Of a stretch of DNA of 64,000 nucleotides, positions 40,352-48,291 are shown in pieces. How positions within the stretch are numbered: the stretch's first letter is position 1; each line of letters begins with the position of its first letter. The DNA comes from Hydrogenoanaerobacterium saccharovorans (lineage in GTDB: Bacteria > Bacillota > Clostridia > Oscillospirales > Ruminococcaceae): NCBI RefSeq assembly GCF_016901815.1, contig NZ_JACSNR010000009.1, positions 1 through 64,000 of the forward strand, given 5' to 3'. The notes below the pieces were generated by a model that saw only the letters and a list, made by a program, of their open reading frames with translations, was not told the origin of the DNA and searched no databases. Made by a program: the position numbers and the translations under genes.

Positions 40352-41107
40352 ATGGTGAAGCGGCAGTTCTGGACAGCCTTTTCCCTGACCCTGGCGGTAT
40401 ATCTGCTGGGAATCGCGGCGGCGGTATGGGTGATCAAGCCCCCGGAAGCTCCGGCAGCGGAGCCGGTACGGGAGGCGGTGGAGTACAGCCCTGACCCCGA
40501 GGAGGATCTCATTCTGCTGGGGGTGATGGAAGGGGAGGAGCCGGTGGTGCTGCTGCTGGGCTTTTTCCCGGCCCAGGAGCGCATGGCGGCACTGGCGCTC
40601 ACCGGAGAGGACGCCCTGTCCGGGACACCGGATGCTCTGCAAAGAGAGCTGGAGGAGCGGTACAGCCTCACCATTGACGCCTGGCTTTCCGGGGAACCGG
40701 AGAGCTGGCAGCAGCTGGTGCAGGGGCTGGGGGCAGCGACCCTCACCCTGGATCAGGACAGCACTGTCACCCTGGATGGGGAGACGGTGATCCTCCGGGC
40801 GGGACGGCAGCGGCTGGACAGCCGGCTCTCCATGGCGCTGTTCCAGAGCGGGAGCAATCATGCCGGGGAACTTGCCGCCGCCTGGTGCGGAGTATTCTGC
40901 CAGTCGGCGGAAGAACTGGGGAGTGAGGAGCTTTTCACCCGTCTGAACGGCGGGTTTGAAACGGATCTCAGCTATGCGGAGATTGCCCGGCATATCCAGG
41001 GATTGGGCTGGCTGGGAGAAGCGAAAGTCCCCGCTCAGGCGGCAGATCCGGACGATCCGGCGGGAATCACCGCCCTGTTTGCCCGTTCCGAGGGGACGAA
41101 TCGGTAG
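40352..41107 (+). CDS. membrane-anchored exported protein, possibly LytR-CpsA-Psr-like
   Basis: This 251-residue protein has one N-terminal membrane segment (residues 8-28) and an outside domain. Segments such as LILLGVMEGEEPVVLLLGFF and SLTIDAWLSGEPESWQQLVQ resemble the beta-alpha order of LytR-CpsA-Psr ligases (normally TDTIMLV..., then a DG.V.VD motif), but the conserved catalytic Arg and Asp residues are not clear, so this is a weak guess. CCGGAGGTGAGC precedes the ATG. It follows bioY after 53 bases without a terminator. Confidence 0.55.
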   Translation: MVKRQFWTAFSLTLAVYLLGIAAAVWVIKPPEAPAAEPVREAVEYSPDPEEDLILLGVMEGEEPVVLLLGFFPAQERMAALALTGEDALSGTPDALQRELEERYSLTIDAWLSGEPESWQQLVQGLGAATLTLDQDSTVTLDGETVILRAGRQRLDSRLSMALFQSGSNHAGELAAAWCGVFCQSAEELGSEELFTRLNGGFETDLSYAEIARHIQGLGWLGEAKVPAQAADPDDPAGITALFARSEGTNR

Positions 41108-41191
41108 GATTTATCTATTTCTGATAAAACCCGGCGGGAAATCCTGGGTGAAAATGGTGCAAGATTCTCCTGTGATTTTTCGGTTTGCCCC

Positions 41192-41220
41192 TTGATAAAA
41201 CGAAATAAATATTATAAGAT
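41192..41220 (+). promoter_or_regulatory. sigma-A promoter of acpP
   Basis: TTGATA and TAAGAT are separated by 17 bases in an AT-rich stretch, 78 bases before the start codon. Confidence 0.75.
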
Positions 41221-41297
41221 AGGTAGCGTAGCAAATCCGAAAGGATTGAGCAAGGCCGCAGCGCGCGGCAAAATCTGAGAGAAGGAGGCAGCTTGTC

Positions 41298-41528
41298 ATG
41301 ACATTCGAGAAGGTACAGAAGATTCTGGCTGAGCAGCTGGAACTGGATGCCGATGAGATCACTATGGATTCCAGCCTGGTAGAGGACCTGGGCATCGACA
41401 GCCTGGACTTTGTGGATATCGTAATGAGCCTGGAGGACGAATTCGATACCGAATTCCCCGAGGAGGATATGGCCGGCATTAAGACCGTAGGCGATATCGT
41501 CAAGTACATTGAGGATAAGATCCAGTAA
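41298..41528 (+). CDS. acpP: acyl carrier protein
   Basis: ACP carries growing acyl chains as phosphopantetheine thioesters in fatty-acid synthesis. The 76-residue acidic four-helix protein has the attachment site Ser35 in LGIDSLDFVDIV. AGAAGGAGG precedes the ATG. It stands alone, without fab genes, between its own promoter and terminator, so it may serve as the general ACP or a specialised one. Confidence 0.95.
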   Translation: MTFEKVQKILAEQLELDADEITMDSSLVEDLGIDSLDFVDIVMSLEDEFDTEFPEEDMAGIKTVGDIVKYIEDKIQ

Positions 41529-41541
41529 GCATTACCGACAC

Positions 41542-41579
41542 AGAGGGGTTCCCGTCCATTGGACGGGAGCCTCTTTTTT
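41542..41579 (+). terminator. terminator of acpP
   Basis: AGAGG...CCCGTCC pairs with GGACGGG..CCTCT around an ATT loop, followed by a T run. Confidence 0.9.
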
Positions 41580-41772
41580 ATGTCCGTTGGGGTGGGATTG
41601 TGCAATCTGCCAAGGGAACTCTCCATGGATTGACGCATCTTCCAAAGCGGTTTCCTGTCCTTGGAAAACTCTTGCCCCACACCGGCAAAACACCGTATAA
41701 TAAAGAAAAAACCGCATCTCAGGGACAGATGACCCTGGACGGAAGAATCTCCTTTGAAAGGTGGAATTGTTT

Positions 41773-42615
41773 ATGGAACTGGTTGTGCGTACTGTGACCC
41801 GTCCGGAACTGGATAAGGCCGTGGAGGTGGAAGAAAAGGCAATGAAGGGTTCCGGTTATCTGCGTGATGTATCGGAACTGTTCCTGTCCGATGAGGTAGG
41901 CCCGCTGCTGGGCGCCTATAAGGACGGCGAAGAACTGGTGGGTATTGCCAAGTATACTGTCCTGGCTGACCACACTGCCTGGCTGGAAACCCTGCGTGTC
42001 GCGCCGGAGTATCAGCGTCAGGGCGTAGGCCGCCGCCTCTATGAGGAGTTCCAGAAGCTCTCCCGGGAGAAGGGCGTGGAGTCGATGGCTATGTATACCG
42101 GCCTGAAGAATATCCCCAGCTATTCGCTGGCACGGGTATTCGGCCTGGATACTGCCGGACGCTACCGGGAATATCAGCTGGATCTGGCTGGCGTGGCAAT
42201 GCCCGCCGATGCCGGTGATTTTAGACCCGTGGGCGAGGACGAAGCCGTAGAACTGCTCATGGCTCTGAAGGAAAAGTACGAGGGCTTTGTGATCTTCAAC
42301 CGCACCTTCATGCGCATCAACGAGCCTGTGATCCGCCAGCTGGCGAAGGAGGGCAAGGTTCTCCGGGACGAGGCCACCGGCAGCGTGATGGCCTTCGGCA
42401 ACCGCTTCCTGGAGAAGCGCTCGGTACAGATCGCCATGATGGGCGGCGACTATGACAAGTGCATCGCCTGGGCTGTCAAGGTCGGCCTGGAAAAGGGCGT
42501 GCCTCAGGTAGTCACCGAAGTGCCCCTGGACGATGAGGCACTGGGTCAGGTCTTTGTCGACCATGGCTTCAAGGCAGCCGCAGAGCTGCAGGTTATGAGC
42601 GGCCCGGCTTGCTGA
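41773..42615 (+). CDS. two-domain GNAT acetyltransferase
   Basis: This 280-residue protein holds two GNAT units. The first is typical: LETLRVAPEYQRQGVGRRLY near residue 75 is motif A, which binds acetyl-CoA pyrophosphate. The second, about residues 150-270, is more diverged and lacks a clear glycine motif; it may bind substrate. The substrate is not predictable. The ATG at 41773 is chosen because GAAAGGTGG lies eight bases upstream. The gene has host-like GC and ends just before an AT-rich hairpin that marks the border of the foreign-looking DNA. Confidence 0.82.
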   Translation: MELVVRTVTRPELDKAVEVEEKAMKGSGYLRDVSELFLSDEVGPLLGAYKDGEELVGIAKYTVLADHTAWLETLRVAPEYQRQGVGRRLYEEFQKLSREKGVESMAMYTGLKNIPSYSLARVFGLDTAGRYREYQLDLAGVAMPADAGDFRPVGEDEAVELLMALKEKYEGFVIFNRTFMRINEPVIRQLAKEGKVLRDEATGSVMAFGNRFLEKRSVQIAMMGGDYDKCIAWAVKVGLEKGVPQVVTEVPLDDEALGQVFVDHGFKAAAELQVMSGPAC

Positions 42616-42636
42616 AATGAAAAATAATCATATCCC

Positions 42637-42678
42637 TATGTCATTTTTACTCTTTTGTAAAAATGACATATTTTTTTA
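42637..42678 (+). terminator. AT-rich terminator at the edge of the low-GC region
   Basis: TATGTCATTTTTAC pairs perfectly with GTAAAAATGACATA and is followed by seven T. Base composition falls sharply here compared with the upstream gene. Confidence 0.9.
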
Positions 42679-42715
42679 TAATAGCAATAAAAAAATAGCA
42701 GTTTCAAACAAATTT

Positions 42716-42744
42716 TTGACTTTTTGACAAAAGAGGTGTAAAAT
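42716..42744 (+). promoter_or_regulatory. promoter of the CARDB-like secreted protein gene
   Basis: TTGACT and TAAAAT are separated by 17 bases, followed by TATAAT-like sequence. The start codon is 50 bases downstream. Confidence 0.65.
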
Positions 42745-42794
42745 ATAATTAAACAAGTAAACAAACATCTTCAATAATTACAAGGAGGATTGCT

Positions 42795-44201
42795 ATGAAA
42801 AGAATTTGGACCAGAGCGATATCGTTGTTATTGGTACTCCTTTTTATTCCCAATGTTGCATTTGCAATCCCAAGAGACCAAGAAGCTGAAATTAATGTTA
42901 ATTCTGGTGAGGAGCTAGATTATGAAATATCTGATTTGGAGGTGACCGGTGAAACGCCTGTTCAAGATGATTTTGCTGTTTTAGAAATTATTAGCCAAGA
43001 ACCGATGGTTATTGAAGCGGTAAATGAAAGTGATATGTTTGCGTCTTCTAATGAAGCTCTTCCTGATATTAGACTTTCAAACTTAACACAGCCTGCAGGT
43101 ACAACTTTACCTTCTGATACATCTATAGAATATGTATTTGATATAGCTAATTATGGAACTGCACCTACACCTAGCTCAATTCCACTTAGTGTATATGTGG
43201 CGGGAACATGTATAGGGACAACTACTGTGGAAGGACCAATAGAAAGTGGATACGGCATAAAGGTGGCTATTTTGATTCGTGTAAATGTTGTTGGAGATAG
43301 AGTTGTAACACTTTGGGGAAATGAAGATAAAGCAATCGAAGAAGTAGATTACAACAATAATACTGTGAGTCAGGCTTTCAAATATATCAATAAAGATACT
43401 GCTGTGGATGTAGCAGCTAATAGAATTGAGGCTACAGGTTTCTTTGTTACTGGTAATCAGATTGAATGTGGAGAGTTTGTAACTTTTGAAATGGATGTTG
43501 CGAACTATAGCCAAAGCGCACAGTCTGTCCCTGTAATACTTCTTTTTAATGGTTCAAAAGCAATCGAAGAAGTGGTGGCTTTGGAGCCAATGTCAATTAC
43601 TCAATTAAGTGTAAACTTGAAATTTAATCGAGGGAATAATGTAACAGCAACTTTACAAGTTGATCCTGAAAACACATCTAATGACTGGAATATGACAAAT
43701 AATGAAGCAAGCGCCTTTTATAGATTAATAGGTGTATCATCTACACTAGAAAAAAGTGTAGATGATAGCCTATTGTTTACAACGGTTGCCATAAATGGTG
43801 ATACACCAGGAGGTGTAATGAATGTTATTGCTGTTAGAGCGCCAGCAACAGGTCAAGCTTATTACCAAACTACTGATGATTTTGCCAAAATAGACCAACT
43901 GATGTCAACAATTTACTGTGATACTAAGCTTTTTAATCCGGAGATTTGTACATACACATGTAAAGTTGCCAGAATTGTGGTTAGATCTGGTTCAGCGACG
44001 GAAGAGTATCTTCCCAATGAAAACCAAGCTTTAAGTTTACCGTCAGGATATATAGGAGAATCTAAATCAAAAACATTTTCTGAGGGCGAATGCGAATTTA
44101 ACTTACCAATAGAAATAGAATATTACTATACAATGGAATGGTCTGATAATTGCGCTCCTTTGGCAGGTGTTCAGTCTATCAAAATGCAAATCGAAGAATG
44201 A
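42795..44201 (+). CDS. secreted protein with CARDB-like domains, AT-rich gene
   Basis: This 468-residue protein has a cleavable signal peptide (residues 1-24, ending VAFA). Two Ig-like CARDB-type domains follow: LPDIRLSNLTQPAGTTLPSD with VFDIANYGTAPTPSSIPLSV near residues 95-195, and a second with FEMDVANYSQSAQSVPVILL near residues 205-310. The last 150 residues are a separate domain with paired Cys (IYCDTKLFNPEICTYTC). CARDB domains occur in cell-surface adhesins of bacteria and archaea. The gene is strongly AT-rich with A/T-ending codons, unlike the host genes, a sign of transfer. CAAGGAGGATTGCT precedes the ATG. Confidence 0.8.
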   Translation: MKRIWTRAISLLLVLLFIPNVAFAIPRDQEAEINVNSGEELDYEISDLEVTGETPVQDDFAVLEIISQEPMVIEAVNESDMFASSNEALPDIRLSNLTQPAGTTLPSDTSIEYVFDIANYGTAPTPSSIPLSVYVAGTCIGTTTVEGPIESGYGIKVAILIRVNVVGDRVVTLWGNEDKAIEEVDYNNNTVSQAFKYINKDTAVDVAANRIEATGFFVTGNQIECGEFVTFEMDVANYSQSAQSVPVILLFNGSKAIEEVVALEPMSITQLSVNLKFNRGNNVTATLQVDPENTSNDWNMTNNEASAFYRLIGVSSTLEKSVDDSLLFTTVAINGDTPGGVMNVIAVRAPATGQAYYQTTDDFAKIDQLMSTIYCDTKLFNPEICTYTCKVARIVVRSGSATEEYLPNENQALSLPSGYIGESKSKTFSEGECEFNLPIEIEYYYTMEWSDNCAPLAGVQSIKMQIEE

Positions 44202-44217
44202 GAGGGTGGATTGTAGT

Positions 44218-44787
44218 ATGAAAAAAACAATGATGGTAATGTTGATGGTTATATGTGCTATGATTTTAACTGTATCTGCTTTTGGAACCCAAGACTGTTT
44301 TTATGTAGAGGGAGATGAAATTACTCGCTCAGAGCTGGAGGAGGCTCAGCATAATGCCGAAGTCCTGCATGCTATAGGGGTATCAGATTCAGCACCAGAT
44401 GAGAGGGAGGTCTTGGCTCAAACAGTCCGGGTAAGCCTGCTGGAGGCGGAGTTTGAGGAACACGGCATCACCCTCACGCCCGAGGAGGAGAGCCAGGCCG
44501 AAAACAGCTATGCGGATACCAGGGCAGCGATCCTCGCAGCCATTGAGGACGGCAGCACCGATCCCAATGCTGCCCGTCAGACACTGGAAACGGTGCAGGC
44601 CTATTGGGAGGCCATGGGCTGGACCGAGGAGGAATATGCCCGCCGGGCGGGGGAATCAATGATGGTGTCCATGAAAAAGGCCAAGCTCATCGAAACGGTC
44701 TATGCCGGGGACGGGGCAGCGCTGGAAGCGAAACTGGACGCTGAAACCGAACAAGTCCTCAGTGAGGCGGGATACGGAGCCTCATAG
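44218..44787 (+). CDS. secreted SurA-N-like protein with chimeric base composition
   Basis: This 189-residue protein has a signal peptide (residues 1-22) and a helical domain like the N-terminal part of SurA/PrsA-type folding factors: YVEGDEITRSELEEAQ, then LLEAEFEEHGITLTPEEESQ. The parvulin isomerase domain is missing. The first 110 bases are AT-rich like the upstream gene, whereas from about 44330-44430 onward the DNA is GC-rich like the host, so the 5' end appears to have been replaced. GAGAGGGTGGA precedes the ATG at 44218; the upstream GTG at 44167 lies within the CARDB gene and is rejected. Confidence 0.75.
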   Translation: MKKTMMVMLMVICAMILTVSAFGTQDCFYVEGDEITRSELEEAQHNAEVLHAIGVSDSAPDEREVLAQTVRVSLLEAEFEEHGITLTPEEESQAENSYADTRAAILAAIEDGSTDPNAARQTLETVQAYWEAMGWTEEEYARRAGESMMVSMKKAKLIETVYAGDGAALEAKLDAETEQVLSEAGYGAS

Positions 44788-44796
44788 ATCTGAAAA

Positions 44797-44831
44797 TGCC
44801 GCCCCGGAACAGGCTTCCGGGGCGGTTTTTT
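44797..44831 (+). terminator. terminator before proS
   Basis: GCCGCCCCGGAA pairs with TTCCGGGGCGGT around a five-base loop, followed by TTTTT. Confidence 0.92.
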
Positions 44832-44854
44832 ATGGGGAAAAGGCGGGTGCGCTC

Positions 44855-44883
44855 TTGCGAAAGCGCCCGGGAACAGGTATAAT
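44855..44883 (+). promoter_or_regulatory. sigma-A promoter of proS
   Basis: TTGCGA and TATAAT are separated by 17 bases. The 90-base leader has no T-box features, although proS genes are T-box controlled in some Firmicutes. Confidence 0.8.
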
Positions 44884-44977
44884 AAACTGGTATAACCGTT
44901 TCACACCGCGCCTGCCCCAAAACCGGGGAGGGAGCGTAACTTTTTGATCGAGAACGGAAGGAAAGGAAGAAAGACGA

Positions 44978-46414
44978 ATGGCTGACCAGAAAAAGATGGT
45001 AGAAAGCATCACATCCATGGATGTGGACTTTGCCCAGTGGTACACCGATGTGGTAAAGAAGGCGGAGCTGGTGGACTATGCTCCGGTACGGGGGTGCATG
45101 ATTGTACGCCCGTATGGCTGCGCCATCTGGGAGAATATCCAGAAGATCCTGGACGAGAAGTTCAAGGCAACCGGACATGAAAATGTGATGATGCCGCTGT
45201 TTATCCCCGAGAGCCTGCTCCAGAAGGAGAAGGATCATGTAGAGGGCTTTGCTCCCGAAGTGGCCTGGGTGACCACCGGCGGTGCGGAACAGCTTTCGGA
45301 GCGTCTGTGTGTGCGTCCCACTTCCGAGACCCTGTTCTGTGACCACTTTGCCCATGTGGTACATTCCTACCGTGACCTGCCCAAGCTCTACAACCAGTGG
45401 TGCTCGGTAGTGCGCTGGGAAAAGACCACCCGTCCCTTCCTGCGCACCATGGAGTTCTGGTGGCAGGAGGGTCATACCGTGCATGAAACCGCTGAGGAAG
45501 CTCAGGCTGAGACCCGTCAGCAGCTGGAAGTCTATGCGGAGGTATGTGAAAAGTACCTGGCAATCCCGGTAATCCGGGGCCGCAAGACCGATAAGGAGAA
45601 GTTTGCCGGTGCCGAGGAGACCTACACTGTGGAGGCCATGATGCACGACGGCAAGGCTCTGCAGAGCGCCACTTCCCACTACTTCGGCGATGGTTTTGCC
45701 AAGGCCTTTGACATCACCTTCCAGGGCCGGGATAACCAGCTCCATCACCCCTATGAAACTTCCTGGGGTATGTCCACCCGGATCATCGGCGCCATCATTA
45801 TGACCCATGGCGATGACAACGGTCTGGTACTGCCTCCGGCTGTGGCACCCATTCAGGTGATCATCATTCCGGTGGCCCAGCACAAGCCCGGCGTTCTGGA
45901 AAAGGCCGAGGAACTGCGTCAGAAGCTGTCTGCTTTCTGCCGTGTCAAGACCGATGTATCGGATAACTCCCCCGGCTGGAAGTATGCCGAGTATGAGATG
46001 AAGGGTGTTCCGCTGCGTCTGGAGATCGGTCCCCGGGATATTGAAGCCGGTCAGTGCGTTCTGGCGCGCCGTGACAACCGTGAAAAGACCATCGTCAAGC
46101 TGGATGAGCTGGAGACCAAGATCCCCGAGCTGCTCCAGGCTGTACATGACGGCCTGTATGAGCGTGCTCTCAAGAACCGTCAGAACCGCACCTTCACTGC
46201 CACCACCTTTGAGGAGATGAAGCGCCTGGCCAGTGAGGAGAGCGGCTTCATTGAGACCATGTGGTGCGGCGATCTGGAATGCGAGATGAAGGTCAAGGAA
46301 GAGGCCGGACTCACCTCCCGCTGCATGCCCGATGAGCAGAAGCACATCGGCGATGTCTGCCCGATCTGCGGCAAGCCCGCCAAGCACAGCATCATCTGGG
46401 GCAAGGCTTATTAA
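44978..46414 (+). CDS. proS: prolyl-tRNA synthetase, archaeal/eukaryotic type
   Basis: ProS charges tRNA-Pro with proline. At 478 residues it is the short archaeal-type enzyme without the bacterial editing insertion. Class II motifs are seen in [20 protein letters not shown] and the [18 protein letters not shown] region. The C-terminal domain holds a Cys-rich zinc-type element ([20 protein letters not shown] ... [10 protein letters not shown]) and ends in Tyr, as is usual for this type. AAGGAAAGGAAG precedes the ATG. Its last 197 bases occur again at 47863-48059. It is followed by an AT-rich terminator and AT-rich genes, so its native downstream side has been altered. Confidence 0.95.
   Translation: MADQKKMVESITSMDVDFAQWYTDVVKKAELVDYAPVRGCMIVRPYGCAIWENIQKILDEKFKATGHENVMMPLFIPESLLQKEKDHVEGFAPEVAWVTTGGAEQLSERLCVRPTSETLFCDHFAHVVHSYRDLPKLYNQWCSVVRWEKTTRPFLRTMEFWWQEGHTVHETAEEAQAETRQQLEVYAEVCEKYLAIPVIRGRKTDKEKFAGAEETYTVEAMMHDGKALQSATSHYFGDGFAKAFDITFQGRDNQLHHPYETSWGMSTRIIGAIIMTHGDDNGLVLPPAVAPIQVIIIPVAQHKPGVLEKAEELRQKLSAFCRVKTDVSDNSPGWKYAEYEMKGVPLRLEIGPRDIEAGQCVLARRDNREKTIVKLDELETKIPELLQAVHDGLYERALKNRQNRTFTATTFEEMKRLASEESGFIETMWCGDLECEMKVKEEAGLTSRCMPDEQKHIGDVCPICGKPAKHSIIWGKAY
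46218..46414 (+). repeat. proS 3'-end direct repeat, upstream copy
   Basis: These 197 bases match 47863-48059 with four substitutions, all at third codon positions and all synonymous. Similarity stops exactly after the TAA stop codon and begins within one codon of an ATG. The copies enclose 1.45 kb of AT-rich DNA. Confidence 0.95.
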
Positions 46415-46445
46415 TTTAGTAATATTTGGATTTATTCTGATTAAA

Positions 46446-46485
46446 AAATATCTTCTTTGGATAATCCCAAAGAAGATATTTTTAT
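46446..46485 (+). terminator. AT-rich terminator after proS
   Basis: AAATATCTTCTTTGG pairs with CCAAAGAAGATATTT around an ATAAT-type loop, followed by TTATT. It belongs to the AT-rich insert, not to the host-like DNA. Confidence 0.88.
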
Positions 46486-46586
46486 TATTTCAAAAACAAC
46501 TATTTGATAAAATGAATAAAATTTTTATTATATGTTGATTTTTTGTATCAAATTATGATATTATAAACATGAAGGAATGTGAAAAT

Positions 46587-47174
46587 ATGAAATATAAATC
46601 GATTTGCTTATTCTTGTTCCTGTGTTTTGTTATGTTTTCTTTTGGGTTTTATTCTTGTTATCAAACTAAACAGCAATCGACTATTGATTCCATCAATTTG
46701 TTTGAGCAGTACATTAACCGAAAATGCAAAGAAATGAATATTTCAAGACCATTTTACCCTATTGGTGAAGATGATAGTTTTTTTTACCATTCTTTTTTGA
46801 TGGATGATTGGCCGGTTACAATTGTTTTTTACAATTATGAAGATCGGTATCAAATGGATGATCCTCTTAAGGCAAGTCAAGTAGAGAAAGGACTATACTA
46901 TACTTTTCTCCCAAACAATTCTTCTGCAGCAAGTTTGAGAATTTTTTTGATGGACAATTATGACCAATACTCTAAAACGGATCAAATCTGCCTTACTTTC
47001 GCAGATGGAACTGGAGTTTCTGCTTTTAGAAATGATGATAAGTCTATAACGAAAATTGATATGTTTACTTTTTTTTTGAATGATAGTGAATTAGAAAATG
47101 AGATAGTAATTGACCTATATAGCCCTGAAGGTGAATTGCTATATTCATTTTCTGCAGTAGATTCTTATAATTAA
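46587..47174 (+). CDS. AT-rich hypothetical exported protein
   Basis: This 195-residue protein begins with a hydrophobic signal or anchor segment (residues 5-23, then FYSC; Cys24 is possible but not a canonical lipobox). The rest is a single soluble domain with many aromatic residues (FYPIGEDDSFFYHSFLMDDW) and no family I recognise. AAGGAATGTG lies nine bases before the ATG at 46587. A TTGATT/TATTAT promoter (18-base spacing, 46535-46564) is upstream. Codon use is strongly AT-biased. It is followed by a second secreted-protein gene after 17 bases. Confidence 0.65.
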   Translation: MKYKSICLFLFLCFVMFSFGFYSCYQTKQQSTIDSINLFEQYINRKCKEMNISRPFYPIGEDDSFFYHSFLMDDWPVTIVFYNYEDRYQMDDPLKASQVEKGLYYTFLPNNSSAASLRIFLMDNYDQYSKTDQICLTFADGTGVSAFRNDDKSITKIDMFTFFLNDSELENEIVIDLYSPEGELLYSFSAVDSYN

Positions 47175-47191
47175 GTAAAGGAGTGTATGAG

Positions 47192-47818
47192 ATGAAACGA
47201 AAAATAATGGCAATGGTTTTGGCTCTGACAATGATGTGTGGAACAACAATTGCATTTGCTGAACCAGAACAAGATGTTGAGGATCGAGCAATTTTGTACC
47301 TTTGGGAGGCTGATGTTGTAGATCGTGATTTCGCTATTGCAGGCGGAGCAGCAGATCCTGATGCAGAGTGGATTCTGTATGATAGACAGATAGCAGGGGT
47401 AGATGGAGAAGTTATTGCAGCGGAAGTGAATGCAACTATTTCCAATAGCTTGTTAAATGGAAGCTTTTCTATTACGGCTTTTGGTGTTCTTTCAGCAGAA
47501 TTGGGATACCAGATTGATGGTGAAACGGCTTTTAATGTAACCAAGCTTAGTCGTCCATTGAGTGCGGGAGAGGAAGTTTATATTTATTATATTCCTAAAT
47601 TTAGGCAAAGCAAAGTTAGGGTGAGACAGTTCCGTCAGAATACTGAGACAGGCGAAATAGTATATGTTTCTGACTGGGAAGAGGATATAGCGCAAGAAGC
47701 AATGAACCCTGATGTTATGTTCTCTTATGGAGCAGAGCATGAGTCTGCAAGGATGCTTGAAATCTATACATCCGATGAAAATGGAAATTATAGCCTGACT
47801 AAAACCATTGTAAAGTGA
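47192..47818 (+). CDS. AT-rich secreted protein
   Basis: This 208-residue protein has a clear signal peptide (MKRKIMAMVLALTMMCGTTI then AFA, cleavage near residue 23). The mature part is beta-rich with DRAILYLWEADVVDRDFAIA and LSAGEEVYIYYIPKFRQSKV, and no family is recognised. AAAGGAG lies eight bases before the ATG. It forms a two-gene unit with the preceding exported protein. Together with the CARDB-like gene these are three AT-rich genes for surface or secreted products next to proS. Confidence 0.7.
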   Translation: MKRKIMAMVLALTMMCGTTIAFAEPEQDVEDRAILYLWEADVVDRDFAIAGGAADPDAEWILYDRQIAGVDGEVIAAEVNATISNSLLNGSFSITAFGVLSAELGYQIDGETAFNVTKLSRPLSAGEEVYIYYIPKFRQSKVRVRQFRQNTETGEIVYVSDWEEDIAQEAMNPDVMFSYGAEHESARMLEIYTSDENGNYSLTKTIVK

Positions 47819-47861
47819 AAGTTCAGTATCGAAAAGTAAAATTGGCAGAGGGTCATCTAAG

Positions 47862-48059
47862 TTGAAGCGTCTTGCCAGTGAGGAGAGCGGCTTCATTGAG
47901 ACCATGTGGTGCGGCGATCTGGAGTGCGAGATGAAGGTCAAGGAAGAGGCCGGACTCACTTCCCGCTGCATGCCCGATGAGCAGAAGCACATCGGCGATG
48001 TCTGCCCGATCTGCGGCAAGCCCGCCAAGCACAGCATCATCTGGGGCAAGGCTTATTAA
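47862..48059 (+). pseudogene. proS: proS 3'-end remnant, downstream copy
   Basis: This 65-codon fragment encodes the last 65 residues of ProS, including the Cys-rich C-terminal element, with identical amino acids to the intact gene. It has no start signal or aminoacylation core and cannot be functional. It is followed by host-like DNA and a strong terminator, so it probably marks the original 3' end of the resident proS gene, left when another proS allele plus AT-rich genes recombined in upstream. Confidence 0.88.
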
Positions 48060-48090
48060 GTCGGACTGCGTACAATACAATATATGGCAG

Positions 48091-48136
48091 AAAACAGTAT
48101 TTTCCCTGGAATATTCTGGGGAAGATACTGTTTTTT
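48091..48136 (+). terminator. probable original proS terminator
   Basis: AAACAGTATTTTCCC pairs with GGGGAAGATACTGTTT (one G-T or mismatch) and a six-T run follows. It lies 32 bases after the stop codon of the proS remnant. Confidence 0.85.
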
Positions 48137-48201
48137 CTTTGGAAAATGGACAAAATTCAAAAATTTTCTCCGAAAAACACCCAAATTGGAAAAATTTTGG
48201 T

Positions 48202-48229
48202 TTGACGTACTGGACAATTTCGGTATAAT
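48202..48229 (+). promoter_or_regulatory. promoter of the beta-helix protein gene
   Basis: TTGACG and TATAAT are separated by 16 bases, 62 bases before the start codon. Confidence 0.75.
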
Positions 48230-48291
48230 TGGAACCTGTGCTGTCCGAAAAAGGATATGCAGAGAATCGAATGTTTGAAGGAGAAAAAGTT

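Noticed and set aside
44855-44977. T-box leader for proS
   Set aside because: The leader is only about 90 bases and has no T-box consensus or antiterminator.
47862-48059. Independent small gene with TTG start
   Set aside because: It is identical in protein to the ProS C-terminus and lacks a start signal; it is a gene remnant.
46218-48059. Integrase-type att repeats of a complete mobile island
   Set aside because: The direct repeats fit in position, but no integrase or other mobility gene lies between them and the repeat is unusually long; allelic recombination explains the synonymous differences better.
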